64,000 bases of DNA, from positions 124,001 to 188,000 of the forward strand of contig NZ_BDIR01000005.1 of assembly GCF_001895145.1 (NCBI RefSeq). Reading direction: 5' to 3'. The notes beneath the pieces are model-generated. The model was given only the letters and a program-made list of their open reading frames with translations, did no database searches and was not told the origin of the DNA. Each line of letters begins with the position of its first letter. The first letter of the stretch is position 1. Both the position numbers and the translations under genes were made by a program. Below, one piece after another: positions 43,910 through 52,679 of this stretch. Source of the DNA: Arcobacter sp. LA11 (GTDB lineage: Bacteria > Campylobacterota > Campylobacteria > Campylobacterales > Arcobacteraceae).

Positions 43910-45817
43910 ATGTTTAAAAATACTAGAATCGGAACAAAAATATTTATTTCATCATCAATTGGAATACTTGCTTTAATAATCATAATAGGAACAACACTTG
44001 GTGGTTTACATAAGATTAGACTTGAAATCAATGAAATTGATAATTATTTAGTGCCTATAAATACAATAATCACTGAATTAGAAAGAGATATATTAAAAGA
44101 AGAAATTTTAGCATATCAACTTGTTATTGCAGGGAAAGATGTAAAATCAAAAAAATATATTGATTTAGAAAAAAAAATAGAAGAACTTGAACATGAAACA
44201 GAAAAAGTCATAAAGAAAACTAGAGTTTTACTTTTAGATGCTGAAAAAAATACTATTTCAGATGAAATAAAAAAAGACTACCAAACATTATTAAAAATTT
44301 TAACAAGGTTAGAAAAAAAGCAAAAAGAATTTGAAGTCTCAATAAAAAAGTTTGAAACGCATTTAAAAGAAGGTGATCTCTCACACTATGATGAAGAGTT
44401 AAACGAAATTAAATCTGAATTAATACAAATGGAACATGATACAGAAGAGATGATAAAAAATGCTAATAGAGCTTTAGCATATGTTGTTCATCAAAGTGAA
44501 GAACATGAAGAACAATTAGAAAATTTACTTTGGATAATTAGTGTTATAACTTTTATTATTGTAATAATATCAGCGTTAATACTTATAAGAAATATTAAAA
44601 GTTCTATTAATATTTTCAATAAAAACTTATTACATTTTTTTAGATTTTTAGATAGAGAGACAAATGAACTTGAACTAGCAAAAAATACTACGCAAGATGA
44701 ATTAGGAGAAATGAATAAATTATTAAGAAGTAAGATGGAAAAAATTCAAGATGAAATGGAATCTGATTTGGGTGCATTTGGTGAAATCATGAGTTTTAGT
44801 GAAAAAATGGCAGATGGACAATTTACTTCAAGAATTATATTAAAAGCTGCTAACCCTAGAATAAATCACGTAGTAGGTGCTTTAAATGATTTAGCAAAAA
44901 TTTTACAAAAAAACAATGATGAGATTTTAAAAATACTAAAAGAGTATAAAGAGTATAAATACGTAAATAGAATAGATGATAATGGTCTAGGAGGATATTT
45001 AAAATCAATTGCAGAAGGAACAAACTTCTTAGGCGATGCAATTTGTCAAATGCTAACTGAAAACAAGAAAAATGGACTTACTCTTACAAATTCTAGTAAT
45101 AATTTACTTGAAAATGTAAATACTTTAAATATGAACTCAAATGATGCAGCGGCAAGACTTGAAGAAACAGCAGCTGCAGCAGAACAAGTTGCAAGTAACA
45201 TAGCAAGTAATACTGAAAATGTAGTTCAAATGGCTTCTTATGCAAATATGTTAACAACAGCAGCTAAAGATGGTGAAAGACTAGCAGAAGAAACTACTTC
45301 AGCAATGAATACAATTGATGAACAAGTTACTGCAATTAGTGAAGCTATTTCAGTAATTGATCAAATTGCATTTCAAACAAATATCTTATCATTAAATGCA
45401 GCAGTTGAAGCAGCAACAGCAGGTGAAGCAGGAAAAGGTTTTGCAGTTGTTGCCCAAGAAGTAAGAAACCTAGCAGCAAGAAGTGCAGAAGCAGCAAATG
45501 AAATCAAAGCTTTAGTAGAAAATGCAACTTCAAAAGCAACAGATGGTAAAAATATTTCAGAAAAAATGATTAAAGGATACAATGGTCTTAATGAAAACAT
45601 CTCTAATACTATTGAATTGATTAATCAAGTTGAATCATCTAGTAAAGAACAAAAAGTCGGAGTAGAACAAATCAATGACTCTATTAATTCTTTAGATGCA
45701 CAAACTCAGAAAAATGCAGCAATTGCAGCACAAGCAAATGATACAGCAAAAGAATCAAATGCACTAGCACAATTGATTCTTGAAAAAGCAGAAGAAAAAG
45801 AATTTATAGAAAAATAA
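43910..45817 (+). CDS. Methyl-accepting chemotaxis protein, probable CetA-like partner
   Basis: This 635-residue receptor has TM1 at about 12-32 and a charged helical periplasmic domain to about 200. TM2 (about 205-226) is followed by a HAMP-like linker and a signalling domain whose tip is in [18 protein letters not shown]. The sensory domain is four-helix-bundle-like and Glu/Lys-rich with no PAS. With the PAS protein upstream it probably forms a two-component energy-taxis receptor. Confidence 0.9.
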   Translation: MFKNTRIGTKIFISSSIGILALIIIIGTTLGGLHKIRLEINEIDNYLVPINTIITELERDILKEEILAYQLVIAGKDVKSKKYIDLEKKIEELEHETEKVIKKTRVLLLDAEKNTISDEIKKDYQTLLKILTRLEKKQKEFEVSIKKFETHLKEGDLSHYDEELNEIKSELIQMEHDTEEMIKNANRALAYVVHQSEEHEEQLENLLWIISVITFIIVIISALILIRNIKSSINIFNKNLLHFFRFLDRETNELELAKNTTQDELGEMNKLLRSKMEKIQDEMESDLGAFGEIMSFSEKMADGQFTSRIILKAANPRINHVVGALNDLAKILQKNNDEILKILKEYKEYKYVNRIDDNGLGGYLKSIAEGTNFLGDAICQMLTENKKNGLTLTNSSNNLLENVNTLNMNSNDAAARLEETAAAAEQVASNIASNTENVVQMASYANMLTTAAKDGERLAEETTSAMNTIDEQVTAISEAISVIDQIAFQTNILSLNAAVEAATAGEAGKGFAVVAQEVRNLAARSAEAANEIKALVENATSKATDGKNISEKMIKGYNGLNENISNTIELINQVESSSKEQKVGVEQINDSINSLDAQTQKNAAIAAQANDTAKESNALAQLILEKAEEKEFIEK

Positions 45818-45830
45818 ACTATTTGGTGTA

Positions 45831-46472
45831 CTATTCTCTTTTATCAAAATGTTGATAATCTTTTATAGTACGCCAATCTCCTCCCCAAACCCATCTATAT
45901 TTTTTAAATACTTTTACAATATAATCATCTTTTAAAATCATTGATTTATCATTTGGATTATCTAAATTTATATGAGCTCTCTTTTCATATTTTAGTGACT
46001 CTTTATGGGATATATTTCCAGTTTTTGAGATATATGGATTTTGAATAGGATTTATATCAATAGCTTTACCATAAGCATGTCTTGACCATTTTGTAGTACC
46101 TTCAATATTTCTACAGTTATATGCAGAAGTATTATTTGCTTCTATTGAATCAAAATCATTTCCTTTGTAGTTTGAAACTAATTCCATTTTATATATAGGG
46201 TATTTCGTTTCATATAGTTTTTTAAAAATATCAACTATCTCAATAGAGACATCTTTATGAACTATTAGCTCCCCTATTTTTGTATTACCTTCAAAATCTA
46301 TATAACTTAGGTTTAAATATCTTAAATTATTTAGTTCTATAGGACAATCTTTTTTATAAGAGTTTCCTTCAATCATCCGCTTTTTTATTTCTGTTGTTAT
46401 ATTTGTTATTTTATAATTATACTCTGCAAATAATATTGAAGAAAATAAAAATATTGTAAATAAAACTTTGAT
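45831..46472 (-). CDS. M15-type peptidase-like secreted protein (probable ATC start)
   Basis: The C-terminal half carries SRHAYGKAIDINPIQNPY and WGGDWRTIKDYQHFD, the His/Asp/His zinc set of VanY/M15-like D-Ala-D-Ala carboxypeptidases or endolysins. A murein-processing role in the periplasm is likely. Reading from ATC at 46470-46472 gives 213 residues with a clean signal peptide (MKVLFTIFLFSSILFA), and AAGGA lies 6 nt upstream. The only canonical in-frame start is a TTG at 46553 without a Shine-Dalgarno, adding 27 basic/polar residues before that signal. Confidence 0.75.
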   Translation of the reverse strand: MKVLFTIFLFSSILFAEYNYKITNITTEIKKRMIEGNSYKKDCPIELNNLRYLNLSYIDFEGNTKIGELIVHKDVSIEIVDIFKKLYETKYPIYKMELVSNYKGNDFDSIEANNTSAYNCRNIEGTTKWSRHAYGKAIDINPIQNPYISKTGNISHKESLKYEKRAHINLDNPNDKSMILKDDYIVKVFKKYRWVWGGDWRTIKDYQHFDKRE

Positions 46473-46552
46473 TTTTTTTCCTTTTTGATTTTTTATCTTT
46501 AAAAAATAACATAATATTGCATTAGTTATATACTTTTGATAAAATAACTTCA

Positions 46553-47710
46553 ATGAAGAAAAAAATATTTACTCTTGGACTAATTTTTACACTAACTGGA
46601 TGTGGTATAAATGATGCCATAAATATCACCACAGCAGTAATAAGTAAAAACCCATCAGCAGCTTTCAAATCTATTGCTCAATCAAAAGCCCTAGGATATA
46701 CTATAAATCCAAAACGTCTATCGAATGACTTAGAGTTTATTAGCTCTTTACTTGATGATATAACTTCTGTATGGGGAGAAGGCAATGAAAAACTGCCAAA
46801 AGAAAAAGAGTATGTAAAATATATGCAAAACTACAAAAGTAGAGCTTTGATTGATTTTGATAAAGGTATTGTAACTGTTGAGACAATCGATACAAAAAAT
46901 ACCAGACGTAGTTTAACAAATGCAATTATCACAACCCTTCTTCTACCTGATGACCCAAGAGCTGTTGATTTGTTTGGAACAAGTGAAGTTAAACTGGGTG
47001 CCACTCCTTATTTACTAGGAGAGATAAAAGATGATAAAAACGAAAATATAAGATACGAATGGAGAGCAAATAGATTTGCCGAGATTCTAATAAATAAACA
47101 ATTAAAAGAAAAAACAATTAAAAAAGAGGGAAAAAATCTTACTGTATATTACGTAAATATCCCTATGGTTAAAGACCATGCCTCAATAAGAGTCGCAAAG
47201 TTTCAACCATTAGTAAATAAATATGCAAGAAAATTTAATGTCAGTAAAAATTTAATCAATGCAATAATAAAAACAGAAAGTAACTTTAATCAATTTGCAA
47301 TAAGCAGTGCTGGGGCTTTAGGACTTATGCAAATAGTTCCAACAAGTGCAGGAAGAGACGCATACAAACATACTAAAGGCTCAAGCTGGACACCATCAAA
47401 AGAATATCTCTTTGATGCAAAAAACAATATAGAACTAGGAAGTGCCTATATTCAACTTCTGAATTCAAAATATTTAAACGGAATATATAATCAAGTTTCT
47501 AAAGAGTATTGTGTAATTAGTGCTTACAATACTGGAAGTGGAAATGTTTTAAAAACATTCTCTACAGACAATAAAAAAGCAAAAGATTTGATAAATAGAA
47601 AAACACCCTCAGAAGTTTATAATACACTAAAAAATAAACTTCCTTATAAAGAAACAAGAAGATATTTACAAAAAGTAATAAACTATAAAAAAGAGTTTGT
47701 AAACTTATAA
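46553..47710 (+). CDS. mltC: Membrane-bound lytic murein transglycosylase, MltC-like
   Basis: This outer-membrane lipoprotein cleaves peptidoglycan glycan strands. The 385-residue protein has a lipoprotein signal (MKKKIFTLGLIFTLTGC, Cys about 17). A DUF3393-like N-domain follows (LDFDKGIVTVET-type segment). The C-terminal SLT domain has the catalytic Glu in IKTESNFNQFAISSAGALGLMQI, then AYNTGSG. It is divergent from the M15-like peptidase gene, so two murein enzymes share the intergenic region. Confidence 0.88.
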   Translation: MKKKIFTLGLIFTLTGCGINDAINITTAVISKNPSAAFKSIAQSKALGYTINPKRLSNDLEFISSLLDDITSVWGEGNEKLPKEKEYVKYMQNYKSRALIDFDKGIVTVETIDTKNTRRSLTNAIITTLLLPDDPRAVDLFGTSEVKLGATPYLLGEIKDDKNENIRYEWRANRFAEILINKQLKEKTIKKEGKNLTVYYVNIPMVKDHASIRVAKFQPLVNKYARKFNVSKNLINAIIKTESNFNQFAISSAGALGLMQIVPTSAGRDAYKHTKGSSWTPSKEYLFDAKNNIELGSAYIQLLNSKYLNGIYNQVSKEYCVISAYNTGSGNVLKTFSTDNKKAKDLINRKTPSEVYNTLKNKLPYKETRRYLQKVINYKKEFVNL

Positions 47711-47713
47711 AAT

Positions 47714-48460
47714 CTACTCTTTTCGTTTTTTCTTTCTATCATTCATCTTTTCTAAAAGTGCAGAAGTAAAAATACTTCCTGGTATTGCATATAAAGCAAT
47801 TCCTAAAAAACTTACAATCGCAGTTAATACTCTACCTACTGCAGTTATTGGATACATATCACCATAACCAACTGTTGTAAAAGTTATAACAGCCCACCAC
47901 ATAGTTGTTAACATACTTGAAAATACTTCTGGTTGAACTTCTTTTTCAAAATGATACACAATAGGAGTTAGAGTTAAAACTACTACAGATAAACCTACAA
48001 AAATAAATATAAATTCTTCTTTTTTCTCTTTTAAAATACTAAATAAAAGATTATCAAACTCTGCATATTTTACTACTCTAAAAAGCTTAAATATTCTTAT
48101 AATTCTTAATGCCCTTAAGAATCCTAAATCTAAGTTCAATAGTGACAAATAATATGGAAGTATTACAATCAAGTCAATAATCATAAAAGGTGTAAAAGCA
48201 AACTTGAACCGGCTTCTTTTATGATGATAATTTATACTATAAAGTCTTAGTACATATTCAAGGGTGAAAAGCATTACATTTATAGTATTTATAATATCAA
48301 ATATCCCAAAGTAATCAGATAATGCTTTTTCTGTTTGTAAAAACATAATTATAATACTAACTATAATATTTAGAAAAATTAGTGAGTGTACTAATATTCC
48401 ATATGCATGACTAGCTGGGTGTTCAAATATTGTATAAAGATGTTTTTTCAAATCTTTCAT
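47714..48460 (-). CDS. Voltage-gated-type potassium channel
   Basis: This 248-residue inner-membrane protein has six predicted helices. The S4-like arginine series LRALRIIRIFKLFRV lies at about 115-129. The pore loop TTVGYGDMYP near residue 195 is a K+ selectivity filter. It resembles KvAP-type channels. It overlaps the exonuclease gene by 4 bp. Confidence 0.9.
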   Translation of the reverse strand: MKDLKKHLYTIFEHPASHAYGILVHSLIFLNIIVSIIIMFLQTEKALSDYFGIFDIINTINVMLFTLEYVLRLYSINYHHKRSRFKFAFTPFMIIDLIVILPYYLSLLNLDLGFLRALRIIRIFKLFRVVKYAEFDNLLFSILKEKKEEFIFIFVGLSVVVLTLTPIVYHFEKEVQPEVFSSMLTTMWWAVITFTTVGYGDMYPITAVGRVLTAIVSFLGIALYAIPGSIFTSALLEKMNDRKKKRKE

Positions 48461-48987
48461 TGCCCTACTTTTTTACTCATTCGGTTCAATATCTCATAAG
48501 TTTTACTAACATCATAAGTTGCACTGTGGTAAGAATTTGGATCAAACTCAATACCATAATAGAAGCAAGTTTCATCTAGCTTTGGATTTTTAACATTTCC
48601 TCTTACATTTAAAGCTTTTACTATATGTTTATTCTCTTTCATAGTACAAAAATGATTTTCAAATTCTGCTATTTTATATAAATGTCGTAGCTCAAAACTT
48701 ATATTATGAGCAATAAGTGTTTTTGCATCTTTACAAAAATCTACAAATTCTAAATCTTCACTAAAATAAGAACTATACGTAGCACCAGCCCTATGAGCTA
48801 GTATTTTTTCAGGAGTTAACTTATGAACTGCATAAGAGTATGGATTTACAGAATACCTAGATAAATAATATCTATGAAATTTATCCACTACTTTGTATTT
48901 AGTATCTTCTAACACCACTTTAACAGCAGCAACTTCTATAACATCATGTTCATTTGTTGTATTTGTTTCAAAATCTAATATAATCAT
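48457..48987 (-). CDS. DnaQ-like 3'-5' exonuclease (second)
   Basis: This 176-residue DEDD-type exonuclease starts with LDFETNTTNEHDVIEVAAV (DxE), has LIAHNISFELRHL in the middle and a C-terminal HSATYDVSKT (catalytic His-Asp). It is distinct from the longer protein at 33191-33934. The partner and substrate are unknown. Confidence 0.85.
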   Translation of the reverse strand: MIILDFETNTTNEHDVIEVAAVKVVLEDTKYKVVDKFHRYYLSRYSVNPYSYAVHKLTPEKILAHRAGATYSSYFSEDLEFVDFCKDAKTLIAHNISFELRHLYKIAEFENHFCTMKENKHIVKALNVRGNVKNPKLDETCFYYGIEFDPNSYHSATYDVSKTYEILNRMSKKVGQ

Positions 48988-49092
48988 TTGGAATTATATT
49001 GCAGTTTTGCTAAATATAGAACATTTATTATTTTACTTTAAATTTTATTTATTAGGCTATACTGATTGTATAATCCGAGAAAAGGAGACACA

Positions 49093-49194
49093 ATGTCAAA
49101 AGGAAAAGACGTAAAAAAGGCAGCTAAAACAGCACCTGCAAAATCAATGAAAGAAAAAAGAGCTGAAAAAAAAGCAAAAAAAGCTTCAAAATAA
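49093..49194 (+). CDS. Tiny lysine/alanine-rich protein
   Basis: A 33-residue frame starts MSKGKDVKKAAK and consists almost only of Lys, Ala, Glu and Arg. AAAGGAG (49081-49087) gives a strong Shine-Dalgarno 5 nt before the ATG, which argues for real translation. It is followed after 32 bp by a second small basic gene. A nucleic-acid or ribosome-associated role is a guess from charge only. Confidence 0.55.
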   Translation: MSKGKDVKKAAKTAPAKSMKEKRAEKKAKKASK

Positions 49195-49226
49195 TATACA
49201 AATAAAAAGATTAAAAAGGAAATACT

Positions 49227-49376
49227 ATCGCTAAAACAAACTATTCTTATGAAAAACGTGCAAAAGAACTAGAAAAACAAAAGAAAAAAGAAGAAAAACG
49301 TAAAAAGAAATTAGCTCAAAAAGCTGAAGGAACAGAAGAAGAAAATACAGAAAATCAGACAGAATCTGATTCATAA
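49227..49376 (+). CDS. Small basic protein with probable ATC start
   Basis: The frame reads from ATC at 49227-49229, beginning (M)AKTNYSYEKRAKELEKQ, and encodes 49 residues with a Lys-rich middle and a Glu/Thr-rich acidic tail. AAGGA (49216-49220) lies 6 nt upstream. An in-frame TAA at 49212 blocks any earlier start, and no ATG, GTG or TTG occurs later in frame. Coding is supported by the Shine-Dalgarno position and by its resemblance to a small KTNYS..KR.KEL.K protein I recall from related bacteria. Confidence 0.55.
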   Translation: MAKTNYSYEKRAKELEKQKKKEEKRKKKLAQKAEGTEEENTENQTESDS

Positions 49377-49388
49377 AATACTTGTATA

Positions 49389-49433
49389 AATGGGTTCTTT
49401 TTAGTTTAATACTTTAAAACCCATTCTTTTTTT
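49389..49433 (+). terminator. Terminator after the small basic genes
   Basis: AATGGGTT (49389-49396) pairs with AACCCATT (49418-49425), followed by CTTTTTTT. Confidence 0.65.
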
Positions 49434-49571
49434 ATAAAAAAAATCCAAATAACAATCCTAACAATTTTTTATCAAACCTCCTAATTAGTCTTATCATAAC
49501 TTTTTCAAAAAACTTTTTAAAACTTCTCTTTAAGTACCTAAAAAATGAATTTGTTTTTCACAATAAATTTA

Positions 49572-49588
49572 TTTCAAAATGTTATAAC
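49572..49588 (+). repeat. Palindromic motif copy 1 (upstream of the orphan HTH-like gene)
   Basis: TTTCAAAATGTTATAAC matches the motif repeated at 50022, 50110, 50208 and 50297. It lies about 30 bp before a TATAAT -10 at 49618-49623 and 65 bp before the HTH-like gene, a position suited to autoregulation. Confidence 0.5.
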
Positions 49589-49652
49589 AATTTGAGATAA
49601 TTTTAAGCTTGATTTTGTATAATTCGCACCCAAAAAATCAAATAGGAGAAAA

Positions 49653-49961
49653 ATGAGAATAACAATCACAAGCCACGAGTTTGACGCAATCCAAAAAATA
49701 TTAGTACAAAATGATACATCGTTATATAATAGATTTAACGAAGAGTTTAAAAAATCGATTTTATCATGTACACCAAAGAAAATAAAAGCCACAAATAAAG
49801 CAAATATGGCAAAAAGAAAAAAAAGTAGAAATGCAATAACAAATGCAGTAAATATGTTAAGATTTGAAGATAAAAAAATCACAGTTTATAGTGTCGCTAA
49901 AACAGCAGAAATTAGCTATAACACTGCAAAACAATACAAAGATTTTATTCTCGCACAATAA
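49653..49961 (+). CDS. Small putative DNA-binding protein (orphan, HTH-like)
   Basis: This 102-residue, strongly basic protein has an N-terminal segment without known domain and a basic middle (CTPKKIKATNKANMAKRKKSR). Its C-terminal segment (about 68-98) looks like a helix-turn-helix: KKITVYSVAKTAEISYNTAKQYKDF. TAGGAGA lies about 4 nt before the ATG, and TATAAT at 49618 is a good -10. It stands alone, surrounded by copies of a palindromic motif. The function is unknown; a regulator or initiator role is inference. Confidence 0.6.
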   Translation: MRITITSHEFDAIQKILVQNDTSLYNRFNEEFKKSILSCTPKKIKATNKANMAKRKKSRNAITNAVNMLRFEDKKITVYSVAKTAEISYNTAKQYKDFILAQ

Positions 49962-49980
49962 AATACAAATACAAATTTAC

Positions 49981-50018
49981 AAATAAACTTCTATACAAAA
50001 AAAGGAAGTTTATTTTGT
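49981..50018 (+). terminator. Terminator after the orphan HTH-like gene
   Basis: AAATAAACTTC (49981-49991) pairs over 11 bp with GAAGTTTATTT (50005-50015), followed by TGT. Confidence 0.5.
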
Positions 50019-50068
50019 ATCTTTCAAAATGATATAATAAAATGAAACTATAGACCACTTAACAAATA

Positions 50069-50088
50069 GGCTTAAAAAGCCGTTTTTT
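50069..50088 (+). terminator. Rho-independent terminator without an obvious gene
   Basis: GGCTT-AAA-AAGCC followed by GTTTTTT. It lies 30-45 bp after a motif copy containing TATAAT (50033-50038), so a very short transcript may end here. Confidence 0.6.
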
Positions 50089-50163
50089 AGACGCATACAA
50101 ATTGTAATATTTCAAAATGATATAACAATATTTTAGTTTTTAAACTTTTTATTTAGAATTGTC

Positions 50164-50192
50164 ACAAGCTCTAAATAGCTTGTTTTATTTTA
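50164..50192 (+). terminator. Second terminator-like hairpin in the repeat region
   Basis: ACAAGCT (50164-50170) pairs with AGCTTGT (50177-50183) around CTAAAT, followed by TTTATTTTA. It lies about 40 bp after the motif copy at 50110. Confidence 0.5.
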
Positions 50193-50382
50193 TAAATCTT
50201 TACTTTTTTTCAATATGATATATCAAAATGAAAGAAAACAAGTTTTATAGTAGAACCTATAGAAAGTAAATATTTTGATATTTACAAAATGTAATATTTC
50301 AAAATGATATAACCTACTCTATCAAAAAATTTAATAATATATAATTTGATATAATAAAAATAATATATAAAAAAGGTATTTT

Positions 50383-52215
50383 ATGGAATTGATCACGTCT
50401 ACTAATAATCACTCTATAGCAGTGATGTTATTGACAGCTTTAGCACTATTTTTATTTACACGTGAAAAGATTCCCTTGGAAACTTCTAGTCTTTTTATTA
50501 TCGTTGCATTAACTGTAGGTTTTACAATTTTTCCTTATGAGTATGAAAATACACAAATCCATGCTTTAGATTTTTTCTCTGGCTTTGGACATGAAGCGTT
50601 AATAGCTGTTTGCGCTTTAATGATTGCAGGGCAAGGATTAGTAAGAACTGGTGCATTAGAGCCCGTAGGAAGAGTATTATCAAGACTATGGGGCAGCTAT
50701 CCTAAGCTATCTCTACTTCTTACTTTAATAGTAGGTGCGACATTAAGTGCCTTTGTAAACAATGTACCTATTGTAATTTTATTATTACCAATCTTGACCG
50801 CTGTTTCTATAAAAACAAAGAGTTCTGCTTCAAAAGTTTTGATGCCTATGGGATTTGCTACATTAATAGGTGGGATGAGTACTACTATTGGAACATCTAC
50901 AAATTTATTAGTTGTTTCAGTTGCGGTAGATATGGGAATGAAAGACTTTGGTATGTTTGACTTTTTTCTTCCAGTTTTAATTGCAGGTTCATTTGCCATG
51001 CTTTACTTATGGTTAATCGTTCCTTATTTTATAAAAGAGAGACAAGCACCACTTACTGATACTTCACCTAGAGTATTTACTGCAAAATTGATGATTTCGG
51101 AAGATTCTAATTCAAAAGATCAACCACTAAACGAACTAATTGAAAAAACTGATGGGATGATGAAAGTTCTAAGAATCCATAGAAACAACACGGATATGTA
51201 TATTTTGCCAAATTCAAATACAATAATCAAAGCTGAAGATATGTTAGTAGTAGAAGATACTCCTGAAAATCTAAAAAGCTATGAAACAATTCTTGAAGCA
51301 GTTCTATATAGTAGTTTAGGTGCAGTTGATGAAGAGCATCCTTTGATGGCAGAAGAACAACAAATAGCAGAAGTTATCATCTCTCAAGGTTCAAGATTAA
51401 ACAATACAACTCTATCTCAAAGTAGATTTTTACGAAGACACAACCTAGTAGCTTTAGCCTTACATCGTTCAGGTAAAAAAACAGAAACAATTTTAAAAAA
51501 TATATCAGATGTAACACTAAAAATAGGTGATGTTCTATTAATACAAGGAAAGAGTGAACATATTCTAGAACTAAAACAAGCTAGAGAACTATTAGTTTTA
51601 GATGCAACCTCTGATTTAACCCATACAAAACAAGCACCTTTAGCATTTTTAATCATGTTTGGTATCGTTGCAATTGCAGCTTTAGGAATACTTCCAATTG
51701 CAATAAGTGCAACACTTGGTGTGCTTTTGATGTTTTTAACCTCTTGTATAAATTGGAAAGATGCTTCATCAGCTTTAAATACACAAGTTATACTAATCGT
51801 CGTTGCTTCGCTAGCTTTAGGAACAGCACTTCTAAAAACTGGAGCAGCATCCTATCTAGCATATTTATTTGTATCTGCAATGGATGGCATGTCCACAACC
51901 TTTATGCTAAGTGGATTGATGTTACTAATGGCAATCATGACAAATATAGTATCAAACAACGCAGCAGCAGTAATAGGAACTCCTATTGCAATAGGAATAG
52001 CACAACAACTAAACTTACCAGCAGAACCTTTTGTCCTAGCAGTTCTTTTTGGAGCAAATATGAGTTATGCTACACCAATGGCATATAAAACAAATCTTTT
52101 AGTTATGACAGCAGGAGGATATACTTTTGGGGACTTCTTAAAAGTTGGTATTCCTTTGACTTTTATAATGTGGATAACATTCTCTTGGTTATTGCCTGTG
52201 TTATATAATTTGTAG
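50383..52215 (+). CDS. SLC13/ArsB-type permease with two internal RCK_C (TrkA-C) domains
   Basis: This 610-residue inner-membrane anion transporter is of the large SLC13-like type. The N-terminal membrane half contains FVNNVPIVILLLP and GGMSTTIGTSTNLLVVS. Two soluble TrkA-C modules follow (about residues 225-405; EDMLVVEDTPENL, IGDVLLIQGKSEHI). The C-terminal membrane half contains MTNIVSNNAAAVIGTPIAIGIAQQ and FGANMSYATPMAYKTNLLV. Sulfate, thiosulfate or organic-acid uptake is possible. A motif copy lies 70 bp upstream. Confidence 0.9.
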   Translation: MELITSTNNHSIAVMLLTALALFLFTREKIPLETSSLFIIVALTVGFTIFPYEYENTQIHALDFFSGFGHEALIAVCALMIAGQGLVRTGALEPVGRVLSRLWGSYPKLSLLLTLIVGATLSAFVNNVPIVILLLPILTAVSIKTKSSASKVLMPMGFATLIGGMSTTIGTSTNLLVVSVAVDMGMKDFGMFDFFLPVLIAGSFAMLYLWLIVPYFIKERQAPLTDTSPRVFTAKLMISEDSNSKDQPLNELIEKTDGMMKVLRIHRNNTDMYILPNSNTIIKAEDMLVVEDTPENLKSYETILEAVLYSSLGAVDEEHPLMAEEQQIAEVIISQGSRLNNTTLSQSRFLRRHNLVALALHRSGKKTETILKNISDVTLKIGDVLLIQGKSEHILELKQARELLVLDATSDLTHTKQAPLAFLIMFGIVAIAALGILPIAISATLGVLLMFLTSCINWKDASSALNTQVILIVVASLALGTALLKTGAASYLAYLFVSAMDGMSTTFMLSGLMLLMAIMTNIVSNNAAAVIGTPIAIGIAQQLNLPAEPFVLAVLFGANMSYATPMAYKTNLLVMTAGGYTFGDFLKVGIPLTFIMWITFSWLLPVLYNL

Positions 52216-52268
52216 TTAAATATGTTAAAATCAACTTTTAAAACTATATATGTTTCAAGGTGTGATTT

Positions 52269-52658
52269 GTGTCTATATTTACTTTACAATCTTTAGCTGG
52301 TGGTTTTCTAGATGAAGATTTAGAACACTTTAATAAAATTTTTGATGATTGGTGTATTCAATTTGAGAGTTATGAAGATGCTATGGACATCATGCAAACT
52401 CTAGAAAATCAAGAATCTATAGATATTGTTGAAATAACACCATTAAGCTATCCAAAATATTTTTTTAATACTCTACAAGGTACTATATACACAACACGTC
52501 AAATTGAAGATAAAATTGTTTGTGTTGTAGAACCAACTATAGGTGCTAGTTTTAGAATTGCAATATGTGACCTAAAAACAAAAAAAGTAAGACTTACAAA
52601 GACTCGATACAAAACTATACCAAGTGTTGAAGGTGCATTTGCACATTTTGGTGAATAG
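52269..52658 (+). CDS. Hypothetical cytosolic protein
   Basis: This 129-residue protein with a GTG start (AAGGTG 5 nt upstream) has no domain I recognise. It looks like a mixed alpha/beta fold with FNKIFDDWCIQFESYEDAMDIM at the N-terminal side and a beta-rich C-terminal half. It lies between the permease and rhodanese genes with short gaps and may be co-transcribed. Confidence 0.65.
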   Translation: MSIFTLQSLAGGFLDEDLEHFNKIFDDWCIQFESYEDAMDIMQTLENQESIDIVEITPLSYPKYFFNTLQGTIYTTRQIEDKIVCVVEPTIGASFRIAICDLKTKKVRLTKTRYKTIPSVEGAFAHFGE

Positions 52659-52679
52659 TTATTAAAAATAAGGAAATTT

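Larger units (their letters stand above)
49962..50382. repeat. 421-bp non-coding region with repeated palindromic motif and hairpins
   Basis: No gene is visible. TTTCAAAATGATATAAY-like copies start at 50022, 50110, 50208 (three mismatches) and 50297, roughly 88-98 bp apart. The copies at 50110 and 50297 share about 29 bp including a preceding ACAAAWTGTAATA. A perfect dyad TTACAAAATGTAA lies at 50282-50294. Hairpins with T-runs separate the first copies. The region could be an operator cluster, an iteron-like element or small-RNA units. Confidence 0.6.

Noticed and set aside
49574-49882. Open frame antisense to the orphan HTH-like gene
   Set aside because: The plus-strand frame has a Shine-Dalgarno, a -10 element and an HTH-like pattern; the antisense product is a hydrophobic Phe/Leu-rich shadow.
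49572-50315. CRISPR array
   Set aside because: The repeats are about 17-29 bp, imperfect, 88-98 bp apart, and have no cas genes nearby.
51744-52088. A 114-codon frame inside the SLC13 permease gene on the same strand
   Set aside because: It lies in a shifted frame of clearly coding membrane sequence and reads as low-complexity Ser/Asn/Cys.
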